From an uncultured Dokdonia sp. (lineage in GTDB: Bacteria > Bacteroidota > Bacteroidia > Flavobacteriales > Flavobacteriaceae), in NCBI RefSeq assembly GCF_947496725.1, contig NZ_CANMDS010000005.1:62001-126000 (forward strand): 64,000 bases of DNA. Reading direction: 5' to 3'. Made by a program: the position numbers and the translations under genes. Numbering within the stretch: position 1 is the stretch's first letter; every line of letters begins with the position of its first letter. The notes below the pieces were generated by a model that saw nothing but the letters and a program-made list of their open reading frames with translations, was not told where the DNA came from and did not search any database. Shown one piece after another: positions 53,225-62,364 of the stretch.

Positions 53225-54565
53225 ATGGAAAAAATATTAATTAAAGATGCACATATTGTTAATGAGGGATCTATCTTAAGAGGAGATGTTCTTATTCACA
53301 ATGGAGTAATAGAAGAAATTGCAGAGAGTATAAGTGCAAAATCTGGAGATGTCCATATTTTTGATGCCGAAGGGCAATACTTATTACCTGGCGCTATAGA
53401 TGATCAAGTGCACTTTAGAGAGCCTGGCTTAACCCACAAAGCAAATATAGCTACAGAGTCTCGAGCTGCTGTTGCTGGAGGGATTACTTCTTTTATAGAA
53501 ATGCCTAATACAAACCCACAAACTACTACTGTTGAGAAACTGGAAGAAAAGTTTGAGATTGCAAGCAAGACATCTGCTGCAAACTATTCTTTTATGTTTG
53601 GTGGTACAAATGATAACCTTGATGAGATCTTAAAGGTTGACAAGAAAAGTGTTGCAGGTCTTAAGTTGTTTTTGGGAAGCTCTACTGGTAATATGCTGGT
53701 TGATGATGAGGCGGTACTCGAAAAGATATTTAAGTCTACAGATATGGTTATCTCAACCCACTGTGAAGACGAAGAGACTATTAGAGAGAATCTAGCAATA
53801 TATAAAGAGCGTTATGGTGACGATATCCCTATGAATCTTCACCCTATTATTAGAAGTGAAGAAGCTTGTTACATATCATCTTCTAGAGCGATAGCTCTTG
53901 CAAAGAAAACTGGAGCTAGACTTCACGTTTTTCACTTATCTACGGGTAAGGAAACAGAGTTGTTTGATAATAGCATCCCACTAGCCGAAAAGAAGATTAC
54001 AGCAGAGGTTTGTATACATCACCTTTGGTTTTCTGATGCAGATTATGATGAGAAAGGGTCTAGAATAAAATGGAATCCAGCTGTAAAAACGGCTCAAGAT
54101 CGTGATATGCTTTTTCAAGCATTGCTAGATGATAAGATAGATGTCATAGCTACAGATCACGCACCTCATACCATTGAAGAAAAAGATAACGTTTACACAA
54201 AGGCACCTAGTGGAGGTCCTCTAGTACAACACGCCTTACCTGCTATGCTAGAGTTTTATCATCAAGGTAAAATATCTTTAGAAAAAATAGTAGAAAAGAT
54301 GTGTCATAACCCAGCGATACTTTTTCAAGTAGAAAAGCGAGGTTATATTAGGAAGGGTTATAAGGCAGATCTTGTGCTAGTAGATCTTAATGCTCCGTGG
54401 ACGGTCAATAAAGATAACATTCTATATAAATGTGGCTGGTCTCCTTTTGAGGGTACTACTTTTAAATCACGTATCACACATACTTTTGTAAATGGTCGTC
54501 TCGCTTATAAAAACTTTAAGGTGTATGATGAACTTTTTGGAGAGCGTCTTACGTTTGATAGGTAA
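53225..54565 (+). CDS. pyrC: Dihydroorotase
   Basis: A 446-residue amidohydrolase with the metal motif DDQVHFREPG (near 60), SFIEMPNTNP, the Lys region LKLFLGSSTG, and TDHAPHT (Asp base, about 302-308). It converts carbamoyl aspartate to dihydroorotate in pyrimidine synthesis. Its stop overlaps by one base the start of the DUF4296 gene. Confidence 0.93.
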   Translation: MEKILIKDAHIVNEGSILRGDVLIHNGVIEEIAESISAKSGDVHIFDAEGQYLLPGAIDDQVHFREPGLTHKANIATESRAAVAGGITSFIEMPNTNPQTTTVEKLEEKFEIASKTSAANYSFMFGGTNDNLDEILKVDKKSVAGLKLFLGSSTGNMLVDDEAVLEKIFKSTDMVISTHCEDEETIRENLAIYKERYGDDIPMNLHPIIRSEEACYISSSRAIALAKKTGARLHVFHLSTGKETELFDNSIPLAEKKITAEVCIHHLWFSDADYDEKGSRIKWNPAVKTAQDRDMLFQALLDDKIDVIATDHAPHTIEEKDNVYTKAPSGGPLVQHALPAMLEFYHQGKISLEKIVEKMCHNPAILFQVEKRGYIRKGYKADLVLVDLNAPWTVNKDNILYKCGWSPFEGTTFKSRITHTFVNGRLAYKNFKVYDELFGERLTFDR

Positions 54566-55062
54566 TGAGGAAATTTTATATAATCATATCCATTATTTTA
54601 GTTGTCACTAGTTGCCAAGAAATTCCAGAAGTTCAAAAGCCAGAAAGCTTTATAGAGCAACCCGTGATGGAAGAGATACTTTATGAATCTATCTTAATTA
54701 ATGCAGCTCAAGGATATAATATTGCAAAGCTTAAGCTTATAGGTCTCAAGCCAGATACCTATGTATATGATAAATTTAATATAGATAGTGCTACCTATGC
54801 TCAAAACATAGCATATTACACTACAGATATTGATGCCTACAAAGCAATGAATACAAAGGTTCTTAACAGAATAAAAGCTCAACTTGCTGTAGATGACTCC
54901 ATAGAGACTACAGAGCGTAAGCTTAAAGATTCCCTAAGAACAGCTAGAGCAAAGGAAATCCAGAAAGAAAAGCAAGAAAAGGGCACAATAGGAAACAACC
55001 CTAATATACCTACTCGCACGGTGACAGATTCTTTTGCGAGAAAATATCGTAGGGATAATTAA
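54565..55062 (+). CDS. DUF4296 lipoprotein
   Basis: A 165-residue lipoprotein (VVTSCQEI) with the family's helical domain (ILYESILINAAQGYNI, FNIDSATYAQNIAYYTTDIDAYKAM) and a charged coiled C-terminus. Function unknown; it is regularly placed between pyrC and an epimerase-like gene in Flavobacteriia. The stop overlaps the end of that convergent gene by 4 bp. Confidence 0.88.
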   Translation: MRKFYIIISIILVVTSCQEIPEVQKPESFIEQPVMEEILYESILINAAQGYNIAKLKLIGLKPDTYVYDKFNIDSATYAQNIAYYTTDIDAYKAMNTKVLNRIKAQLAVDDSIETTERKLKDSLRTARAKEIQKEKQEKGTIGNNPNIPTRTVTDSFARKYRRDN

Positions 55063-56048
55063 TGATTAAGATGCTTTGCTACACGATCTAGAGTTACTGT
55101 TAGTGCTGTAGGAGTATAGTGAAACGTGCTGCATAGCTTGTCGTTACTATAATTGCTTTCTGTCTGTAGAGATTTATACCCTATGCTTGTAATTTGTCTT
55201 CTTTTTACAAAAACACCTTTTACCATATCTAGTGCATTTAGAACTTTGAGAATGACAGTAGATAATGGTTTGCTAGGTGGCTTTAGTTTTAGGGCAGTTG
55301 CGATTTTAGAAAAAAGTAACTTGTACGAAACTGTGTGCCCTACTGCAATATAACGCTCTTGTTGTATGGAGCTATTCATTGCGCTTATCATAAGAGGTAC
55401 AAGATCTTTAACATCTATCACACCGGTAGACCCAGTAGGGAAGTACGACTTTTTTTTAAGTACATAAGAAAAGAGTTTCCCGCTACCAGTAGTATAATCT
55501 CCTTCTCCTATAATAACCCCGGGATTGAAAATAACGGCCACAAGTCCTTCTTCACTGCCGCGCCAGACTTCCATTTCGGCACCATTTTTTGTGAGTGCAT
55601 ACACAGAATTTTGAGCATCTGGGTCCCAGTAGTTTTCTTCTGTAATGGGATTGTTTGGTGTGCCGGCTAGTGTAGCAATAGAGCTTAAATGAACGAGTTT
55701 TTTTACAACAGTACTTAAACTTAGGTTTACAACATTTGCTGTTCCTTCTACATTTACTTTTGTGAGTTCGTTAAATCGATAAGGATCAAAAGAGATCAAA
55801 GCTGCACAGTGATAAACGTGAGTTACACCTATAAAGGCAGCACTTAGGGCAGGTATGTCTGTAATATCTCCCAGGGTCCATTCTATAAGGTGTGTGTGTG
55901 ATTCCGCTTTCGCGAAAGCGTAATACGCAAGCACCTCTTCCTTTTTATGCTCGCTACGATATAATGCACGCACGCGTTTGCCACTTTCTATAAGTGAGAG
56001 GAGTAGGTGTCTACCTACCAGACCTGTGCTTCCGGTGATTAAAATCAT
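55059..56048 (-). CDS. NAD-dependent epimerase/dehydratase family protein
   Basis: A 329-residue extended SDR: NAD motif ITGSTGLVGRHLL (3-15), catalytic YALTK (Tyr-x-x-x-Lys, about 150-155) and substrate region FNPGVIIGEGDYTTGSG. Dihydroflavonol reductase-like proteins are the closest fold group; the true substrate is unknown. The ATG at 56048 is chosen over one five codons upstream because the Rossmann strand begins directly after it. An exact palindrome copy is read as AFAKA in YYAFAKAESH. Confidence 0.88.
   Translation of the reverse strand: MILITGSTGLVGRHLLLSLIESGKRVRALYRSEHKKEEVLAYYAFAKAESHTHLIEWTLGDITDIPALSAAFIGVTHVYHCAALISFDPYRFNELTKVNVEGTANVVNLSLSTVVKKLVHLSSIATLAGTPNNPITEENYWDPDAQNSVYALTKNGAEMEVWRGSEEGLVAVIFNPGVIIGEGDYTTGSGKLFSYVLKKKSYFPTGSTGVIDVKDLVPLMISAMNSSIQQERYIAVGHTVSYKLLFSKIATALKLKPPSKPLSTVILKVLNALDMVKGVFVKRRQITSIGYKSLQTESNYSNDKLCSTFHYTPTALTVTLDRVAKHLNH
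55905..55920. repeat. Iterated palindrome, exact copy
   Basis: In the SDR gene, read as AFAKA. Confidence 0.95.
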
Positions 56049-56141
56049 AATGTAAAGATACACGACACGAGGGTAATGTGAGTAGCTCTGTTATATTGTC
56101 TTTTTCCAGAAAAAGGATGATCACAGGTGGTGGCTTATTTT

Positions 56142-56149
56142 TATATTTG
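56142..56149 (+). promoter_or_regulatory. -7 box of tyrS
   Basis: TATATTTG, full match to TAnnTTTG, 22 bp before the tyrS start. Confidence 0.5.
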
Positions 56150-56171
56150 CTTTTGCAGTTAAAACGATAAG

Positions 56172-57467
56172 ATGATCAAGAATTTTGTAGAAGAATTAAA
56201 GTGGCGTGGTATGGTACACGATGCAATGCCACAAACAGAAGAACACTTAATGGAGGCTATGCGCTCTGCTTATGTAGGTTTTGACCCTACTGCAGATTCT
56301 TTGCACATAGGTAACCTTGTTCCTATTATGCTACTAGCACATTTTCAGAGAGCTGGGCATAGACCTGTTGCGCTTGTAGGTGGTGCTACGGGTATGATAG
56401 GAGACCCATCTGGAAAATCTTCTGAGCGTAATCTTCTCGATGAGGAGACTCTAAGACACAATCAAGAATGTGTGCGCAAACAGTTATCACAGTTTTTAGA
56501 CTTTACATCTGGGGCAGAGAACCAAGCTCTTATGGTAAATAACTATGACTGGATGAAGGAGTTTTCTTTTCTAGACTTTATACGTGATGTAGGGAAGCAT
56601 ATTACAGTAAACTATATGATGGCAAAAGATTCTGTAAAAAATCGCCTTACAGGTGAGAGTGCAGACGGTATGTCATTTACAGAGTTTACTTACCAGATGG
56701 TACAGGGATATGACTTCTTGCATCTATATAAAAATAATGACTGTACGTTACAGATGGGTGGTAGTGACCAGTGGGGTAATATCACTACAGGTACAGAGCT
56801 TATACGTCGTATAGCTGGAGGAAAGGGCTACGCGCTTACGTGCCCACTTATTACTAAGTCTGACGGAAGCAAATTTGGTAAGTCTGAGGGTGGTAATGTG
56901 TGGCTAGATGCAAATAGAACATCACCTTATAAATTTTACCAGTACTGGCTTAATACGAGTGATGAAGATGCGGCTAAGTACATTAAGATATTTACCTTCT
57001 TAGATCGTGAAGAGATAGAGGCTCTTATTGAGACTCACAAAGAAGCACCACACCAGCGAGCTTTACAAAAGAAACTTGCAGAAGAGGTAACAACTACGGT
57101 GCACGATGAAGAGGCTCTTAAAAAAGCAATTGCAGCTTCAAATATGCTTTTTGGAAAAAGTACGAGTGAGGATTTAAAATCTCTAGACGAAGCTACGTTT
57201 CTAGATGTTTTTGAAGGAGTGCCTCAAGCAGAGATTGCAAAAACAGAGATTGAAGCCGGTCTTGATATGATTGCCGCTCTAGCCGAAAAAACAGGGTTTT
57301 TAAAATCTAATGGAGAAGCTAGACGTGCACTTAAAGAAAACTCTATATCTCTTAATAAGGAGAAGGTAGGAGAAGATCGTACTATACAATCTTCAGATCT
57401 TATAAATGATACATTTATACTACTACAAAGAGGTAAGAAAAACTACTTCTTAATACGTGCTGTATAG
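56172..57467 (+). CDS. tyrS: Tyrosyl-tRNA synthetase
   Basis: A 431-residue class I synthetase with HIGN (45-48, the HIGH motif), the tyrosine site YDFLHLY and [11 protein letters not shown], a KFGKS variant of KMSKS and a C-terminal S4 RNA-binding domain (about 365-425). It charges tRNA-Tyr. Complete and of normal length. Confidence 0.97.
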   Translation: MIKNFVEELKWRGMVHDAMPQTEEHLMEAMRSAYVGFDPTADSLHIGNLVPIMLLAHFQRAGHRPVALVGGATGMIGDPSGKSSERNLLDEETLRHNQECVRKQLSQFLDFTSGAENQALMVNNYDWMKEFSFLDFIRDVGKHITVNYMMAKDSVKNRLTGESADGMSFTEFTYQMVQGYDFLHLYKNNDCTLQMGGSDQWGNITTGTELIRRIAGGKGYALTCPLITKSDGSKFGKSEGGNVWLDANRTSPYKFYQYWLNTSDEDAAKYIKIFTFLDREEIEALIETHKEAPHQRALQKKLAEEVTTTVHDEEALKKAIAASNMLFGKSTSEDLKSLDEATFLDVFEGVPQAEIAKTEIEAGLDMIAALAEKTGFLKSNGEARRALKENSISLNKEKVGEDRTIQSSDLINDTFILLQRGKKNYFLIRAV

Positions 57468-57493
57468 TGCCTAATAGAATTGTTATATAAATG

Positions 57494-57530
57494 AAAACCC
57501 CAGTGTTCTTAAAAGAGCATCTGGGGTTTT
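57494..57530. terminator. Bidirectional intrinsic terminator
   Basis: 10-bp stem AAAACCCCAG/CTGGGGTTTT with a partly paired 17-nt loop, between the convergent tyrS and YHS-domain genes. Confidence 0.88.
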
Positions 57531-57564
57531 CTAACTAACTAACCAATCTATCATTAAGTCGTAT

Positions 57565-58014
57565 TTAATTCTTAGTCCTTACAGATTGCCACTCTATATC
57601 TGCTTTTTTCTTTAGGCTTTCTGCACCCTCTTCATTCCACTTATCAAGGGTGTTAACTCCCCAAGAGTTGTAAAACAGGTATAACTTGCCATCTCTTATC
57701 TCAAAGGTTTCTGGATCTACACTTACTTTTTTACCTTTATCTGCTATCGCATAGGCACAATAGCCACCATACTGGGGGATAAAGTCTTCTGGAGCGGCTT
57801 TAAAGCGATCTAGGTTAGCTTGACTAGCAAACTTAAACTTAGCCCCATCATAGGTAGTTGTAAACTTTTTATCGCCCTCTGTAGCTTTATTGTTAAAATA
57901 CTCGGTAACGTCATAACCTTCGGCAGCATAGCCTTTTTTAAGATTGTAATCTGTCTCTTGAGCGCTGGCTGTGAGGCTCATTAATGCTATAATAAAAAAT
58001 GTAATTGTTCTCAT
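57565..58014 (-). CDS. Exported YHS-domain protein
   Basis: A 149-residue protein with a signal peptide (ending TASAQ) and one YHS domain (about 25-100) with FASQANLDRFKAAPEDFIPQYGGYC. The closing Cys-Ala-Tyr motif could bind a metal ion. Periplasmic YHS proteins are seen beside copper and other metal systems, but nothing nearby tells its role. Confidence 0.85.
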   Translation of the reverse strand: MRTITFFIIALMSLTASAQETDYNLKKGYAAEGYDVTEYFNNKATEGDKKFTTTYDGAKFKFASQANLDRFKAAPEDFIPQYGGYCAYAIADKGKKVSVDPETFEIRDGKLYLFYNSWGVNTLDKWNEEGAESLKKKADIEWQSVRTKN

Positions 58015-58093
58015 AAGAAGTATTTATGTGTCTATACCTACGCAATTTAAGTCGCAAGAGTTTTGAGATAATTACAACTTCAAAGTGTTGTTC

Positions 58094-59071
58094 TTAAAGC
58101 GCCATAAGATTGCACCCGCGTATGTCTGAATTATCAAACCTGCCTATCACGCTAAAACTGCCATCCTCGTAAACTTTACCTAGATCTTGAGTTGCTATAA
58201 ATGAACACGAATTTTTATTTGCGAGATCTATTATGTTAAGTCCGCCGCTTTTTGAGTCTGTGAGTAGTGTAAGTGCATCTTCTGTATCGCGTGTGTAGAC
58301 TTTCATCCACGGCGGAGTGGTAAAAACCCCATCGCCAGAAGAATATCCTTGACTTAGTAGCTCTGTCATACCATACTCGCTATGTATTTTTTCTACACCA
58401 AAACCTGTGCTCAGTATTTTATGAAGTTCTGGGCGAATTATCTCTTTACGTCTTCCTTTCATACCGCCCGTTTCCATAATAATGGTGTTGTTGAGGTTAA
58501 AAGTATGCTTTTCTACAAGGTCTAAAAGTGCAAATGAGACACCTATAAGAAGGACTTTCTTTTCTGAGGTGTCAAGTGTTACTAATTTTTTTGCCAGCTC
58601 GTCAAGATTGTTAAGGTAAAAGCCACTGTCTGGATGATTGCTACTTTTAATTAAATCATCTACCATATAAATAAGCGATGATCCAGATCGTTCTAAATAG
58701 GACGGTAGCAGGGCTAGTATTACGAAGTCTGATGGGGTTCCGTACGCTTTCGCGAAAGCGGTTCTAAAACTATCTTCATACAGGCTTAGATCTGTCACGT
58801 GATGTTTGCTGGTGATGCTGCCAGTAGTGCCGCTACTGCTAAAGGTGATAGCCGGCTCTGCATTACCAGAAATGATAGTGCGAGACTTAAAAAACTGTAT
58901 AGGTAAAAACGGAATGTCTCTACTTGACGTTACCTCACTAGGGTGTTTGTAGAGTAAATCACAAAAAGATCTATACACGCTATTATGCTCAAACTGATAC
59001 CTGAATGTCGCGAGCGCCTCCTTCTCAAATTGCTCATTATTTGTGATATTTAAAAAGGTTTGCTGAGGCAT
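58094..59071 (-). CDS. LuxE-like acyl-protein synthetase/acyltransferase family
   Basis: A 325-residue adenylate-forming-like enzyme with SSSGTTGSITSKH (P-loop like, about 80-92), ILALLPSYLERSGSSLIYMV, METGGMKGRRKEI and SEYGMTELLSQGY, the LuxE landmarks. LuxE activates fatty acids on the lux reductase; no lux genes are present, so a role in activating an acyl group for an envelope or pigment pathway is a guess. An exact palindrome copy encodes AFAKA. Confidence 0.85.
   Translation of the reverse strand: MPQQTFLNITNNEQFEKEALATFRYQFEHNSVYRSFCDLLYKHPSEVTSSRDIPFLPIQFFKSRTIISGNAEPAITFSSSGTTGSITSKHHVTDLSLYEDSFRTAFAKAYGTPSDFVILALLPSYLERSGSSLIYMVDDLIKSSNHPDSGFYLNNLDELAKKLVTLDTSEKKVLLIGVSFALLDLVEKHTFNLNNTIIMETGGMKGRRKEIIRPELHKILSTGFGVEKIHSEYGMTELLSQGYSSGDGVFTTPPWMKVYTRDTEDALTLLTDSKSGGLNIIDLANKNSCSFIATQDLGKVYEDGSFSVIGRFDNSDIRGCNLMAL
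58745..58760. repeat. Iterated palindrome, exact copy
   Basis: In the LuxE-like gene, read as AFAKA. Confidence 0.95.
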
Positions 59072-59100
59072 TTATTAGAATTTGAGCAAAGATATAAAAG

Positions 59101-59130
59101 AAAAAACGCCCTCCATAAGGAGAGCGCTTT
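59101..59130 (-). terminator. Hairpin between the T9SS protein and LuxE-like genes
   Basis: Imperfect stem CGC-CTCC/GGAG-GCG with one mismatch, and T-tract on the minus strand. Likely ends the T9SS-protein transcript. Confidence 0.7.
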
Positions 59131-59154
59131 ATAAAGGTTGTATAAATGTATTCT

Positions 59155-61485
59155 TTATTTAATTACAAGCTTTGCTGTAGTTGAGCTTGTAGCATCTGCT
59201 ACTTGTACTACATATACTCCAGAGGCAAGCGCACTTACGTCTATAGGGTTTGCAGTAGTTGTCTCAATTACTTTCTTACCTGTAATCTCAAAAATAGACA
59301 CGTTCATTGCTGTATTAATCCCAGTACTTATCGTGATTTGATCACTTGCAGGGTTAGGAAACATAGCGATAGTTGCAGCGGTAGTTTCTCCTATGCTTAA
59401 AAACTCTTCAAAATCTGTTACATCACGAGCAGTGATAAAGTAATCTCCATCATTGCGTTCTGTGATGATACCAGATATGTTTTGAGCCTCCGTAGGTACT
59501 GCGTTACCTATATAATCTGCATCAAAGAATGTTGTTCTAAAAGTGTATGCACCTTCTGGAGTAGTAAGTCCGTACTCTGCACCAGTTACCCAGTCTGTAT
59601 TTGTTGCAGTGTCTATTGTAGCTTCTGTAAGAGTTACGTACTCTGCCTCATAATCATTAGGATTTGCAGCGAGTTCTGTCACTGTTACCATTTGTGCAGT
59701 AATTGTGTTTCCGGTAGAAAATGCATCTCCAGGATCCTCACTAGGAACAAATTGTAGCATTCCTTGAAAAGAGCTTAACGTACCTGTAAGACCTACTATA
59801 CCATCACCTACGTTATATACCGTAGTTAAAGTTCCTGCGCTGTCATCTATTAAGATGGCAGCTGTATCATCTTCAATAAATTTTTGATTTCTAAAATCTT
59901 GTTGGAAAGTAAGTAGTGCTTCTCCAGTAAGTGTGTAGAGTGTTCCTTCTGTACCTGCTCTTAGATCTGCTAGTGTTGCAACTTCTGTTGCCTCTACAGC
60001 ATCTGCTTCAATATCTGCAGCATCAAGAGCTGTGATGAAGTACTCTCCGTTATTACGTTCATTAATAATACCAGATACATTTGCTTCTTCTGTAGGCACT
60101 ACTTCACCTATATAGTCTACATCAAAAAATGTAGTTCTAAACACATAAGATCCGTCTGTATTAGTCATTGGGTACTCTTGACCATTTACCCAAGATGCAT
60201 TTGCAGAGTTGTCTATAGTAAGACCTGTTATTCTTACATACTCAGACTCATAATCATTAGGGTTTGCAGCTAGTTCTGTTACAGTTACCTCTTGTGGTGT
60301 AATAGTGTTTCCTGTAGAAGTTGCTGCGCCAGCGTCTGCGTTTGGTATAAACTGTGTCATTCCGTTAAAGTCACCTAGAACTCCTGTAATACCTGTAATA
60401 CCATCTCCAAGATTATACATAGTAGCTATAGTTCCTGCACTGTCATCTATAAGAATAGCACCTGTGGCATCTTCAATAAATTTTTGATTTCTAAAATCTT
60501 GTTGGAATGTAAGTACAGCTTCTCCGGTAAGGGTGTATTCTTCACCTATTGTTCCTGCTCTAAGTGCTGCAATATCTGCAACTTCTGTAGCTGGCTCACA
60601 AGCTGGTGTTGTAACATCTATAGAGAGCATACAGTCTGTACTTGTTACTTCAAGTGTTATTGTTGTGTTTTCAGAAACGTCTGTAAGTGTGATTGTTCCG
60701 TTTGCTGTAGTTGTAGGGTCATCTCCTCCTACAACGCCTCCACCGCTTGTAATAGCTACAGTATAAGTAGCGTCTCCACCTCCAGTATAAGGTATCATAA
60801 CGGTTGTGCCGTCTGTACCTGTAGTCTCAGTATCACAAGTTGCTGTAGCGGTACCAAGTACTAATGAGCAAGCTGGTGGAGTAGTAGAGTACGTACCTAT
60901 TGGCCAAGGATTTGTAGCGTCTGCTTGAGTGGTGTCATCATCATTTGCATTAGTCCCACTATACGTAAAGCTACCTACCATAAATGTAGTGCCGTCAGGT
61001 CCAGTACCGCTTACACGATAAGCCCAGCCGTCTTGATATTCCCAAGCTTCACCTGTACCATCTGTATCTAGATCTCCATAAACATCTATTTGTGTTCCTT
61101 GTAGTGTTCCAGAACCGTCATCTGCCACGTTATCATAAAGAGCTATAGAATCATCTCCATTGTTATTTGCACTATTTGAGGTGAAGTCTGGAGTAAACCC
61201 AAAAAAGGTCATAAAATCATCTTCATTTGTAGAGATGTAAAAGTAATCTCCAGCGGTAGCAGACCCAGAAAAAGCAAACTCCACTTCAGAAATGCCATTT
61301 CCGTTACTTGAGTTGCTAAAACCGTATGTGCTTAAGTCTGCAATATCATTAAGTGCATAAATTTCTATTGCTTTTGGAGTACCTCCTGTAAGGTTTCCAT
61401 CAAAGATACCTGTAATCACTAGGTCTTGTGCGAAAACAGTGCACGATGCTAGAAATAAGGTAATTAAAAGAGTAATTTGTTTCAT
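59155..61485 (-). CDS. T9SS-secreted multidomain protein with duplicated DUF5689-like module
   Basis: A 776-residue exported protein. After the signal peptide (ending TVFAQ) comes a lamin-tail-like domain (about 20-200, VITGIFDGN, KAIEIYALND), a Cys-bearing beta linker, and two modules of about 190 residues (about 307-495 and 500-685). Each module has EVA(D/T)(I/L)A(A/D)LRAGT, FQQDFRNQKFIED, ILIDDSAGT, NPNDYE and FRTTFFD. The end is a T9SS type A sorting domain (MFPNPASDQITISTGI ... GVYVVQVADATSSTTAKLVIK). It should be secreted to or through the outer membrane and sorted by T9SS. No catalytic motif is seen. Confidence 0.88.
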   Translation of the reverse strand: MKQITLLITLFLASCTVFAQDLVITGIFDGNLTGGTPKAIEIYALNDIADLSTYGFSNSSNGNGISEVEFAFSGSATAGDYFYISTNEDDFMTFFGFTPDFTSNSANNNGDDSIALYDNVADDGSGTLQGTQIDVYGDLDTDGTGEAWEYQDGWAYRVSGTGPDGTTFMVGSFTYSGTNANDDDTTQADATNPWPIGTYSTTPPACSLVLGTATATCDTETTGTDGTTVMIPYTGGGDATYTVAITSGGGVVGGDDPTTTANGTITLTDVSENTTITLEVTSTDCMLSIDVTTPACEPATEVADIAALRAGTIGEEYTLTGEAVLTFQQDFRNQKFIEDATGAILIDDSAGTIATMYNLGDGITGITGVLGDFNGMTQFIPNADAGAATSTGNTITPQEVTVTELAANPNDYESEYVRITGLTIDNSANASWVNGQEYPMTNTDGSYVFRTTFFDVDYIGEVVPTEEANVSGIINERNNGEYFITALDAADIEADAVEATEVATLADLRAGTEGTLYTLTGEALLTFQQDFRNQKFIEDDTAAILIDDSAGTLTTVYNVGDGIVGLTGTLSSFQGMLQFVPSEDPGDAFSTGNTITAQMVTVTELAANPNDYEAEYVTLTEATIDTATNTDWVTGAEYGLTTPEGAYTFRTTFFDADYIGNAVPTEAQNISGIITERNDGDYFITARDVTDFEEFLSIGETTAATIAMFPNPASDQITISTGINTAMNVSIFEITGKKVIETTTANPIDVSALASGVYVVQVADATSSTTAKLVIK
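59410..60545. repeat. Tandem intragenic duplication
   Basis: The two modules of the T9SS protein are similar at DNA level as well: blocks such as TTTTTGATTTCTAAAATCTT recur near 59880 and 60480, and AGTTCTGT(C/T)AC near 59675 and 60275, with a period of about 600 bp. Confidence 0.8.
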
Positions 61486-61543
61486 ACTGTAGTGATTTGA
61501 TTAGGCTATAAATTTAATTAAAATAGGAGGTAGTCGTTAATTT

Positions 61544-61559
61544 TGCTTTCGCGAAAGCG
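61544..61559. repeat. Iterated palindrome, 15/16 copy (intergenic)
   Basis: TGCTTTCGCGAAAGCG between the divergent T9SS-protein and response-regulator genes. Confidence 0.9.
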
Positions 61560-61680
61560 TAAGATTTAACGCAAGCTTAATATGGTTCAAAGAATTACAA
61601 TTTAATTTGCAAGCTAGTTGCAGTGGCAACAAAAAACATCAAAAAACGTATATTTACAAAACGACTTAACCGTAATTACA

Positions 61681-62364
61681 ATGAAAAAAAAGGACCTTAA
61701 AATTTTACTAGTAGACGATGAGCCAGACATCTTAGAAATCGTTGGGTATAATTTGTCAAATGAAGGATATCAGGTAATTACTGGGACTAATGGTCTAGAG
61801 GCTGTAAAGCTTGCAAAAAAACACCAGCCGCATCTCATAATACTAGATGTGATGATGCCAGAAATGGATGGTATAGAGGCTTGTGAAGTAATACGTTCTA
61901 ACAAAGATCTTGAACAAACCATCATTACCTTCTTTACTGCAAGAGGAGAAGATTACTCTCAAGTAGCAGGTTTTGACGCAGGTGCAGATGATTATATAAC
62001 AAAACCTATTAAGCCTAAAGTACTACTTAGTAAAGTAAAAGCGTTACTACGTAGATTTAAAAATGAGGAAGCTCCTTCTCAAATAACTAAGGTGGGTAAA
62101 CTCATTATAAACCGAGAAGAGTATAAAGTTTTTAAGGGTAAGGAAGAACTCTCATTACCCAGAAAAGAATTTGAACTACTATCACTACTTACTTCAAAAC
62201 CTGGAAAAGTATTTACCAGAGAAGATATACTTGATAAGGTATGGGGACTTGAAGTTGTAGTAGGTGGACGTACGATAGATGTACATATACGTAAGCTTAG
62301 GGAGAAAATAGGTGACGAATCATTTAAAACTGTAAAAGGTGTAGGTTATAAATTTGTGATCTAA
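61681..62364 (+). CDS. OmpR/PhoB family response regulator
   Basis: A 227-residue regulator: receiver (1-120, phosphoacceptor Asp56 in LDVMMP, Lys in ITKPIKP) and OmpR-type winged helix (about 130-227, LPRKEFELLSLLTSKPGKVFTREDIL, VDVHIRKLREKIG-like end with GVGYKF). The start at 61681 (MKKKDLKILLVDDE) is chosen because the receiver begins there. One-base overlap with the kinase gene downstream. It resembles PhoB/VicR; the stimulus is unknown. Confidence 0.93.
   Translation: MKKKDLKILLVDDEPDILEIVGYNLSNEGYQVITGTNGLEAVKLAKKHQPHLIILDVMMPEMDGIEACEVIRSNKDLEQTIITFFTARGEDYSQVAGFDAGADDYITKPIKPKVLLSKVKALLRRFKNEEAPSQITKVGKLIINREEYKVFKGKEELSLPRKEFELLSLLTSKPGKVFTREDILDKVWGLEVVVGGRTIDVHIRKLREKIGDESFKTVKGVGYKFVI

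Noticed and set aside
60305-60864. Plus-strand Cys/Ser/Val-rich open frames inside the T9SS protein gene
   Set aside because: Composition is the reverse complement of Thr/Asp/Gly repeats; the minus-strand protein has signal peptide and sorting domain.
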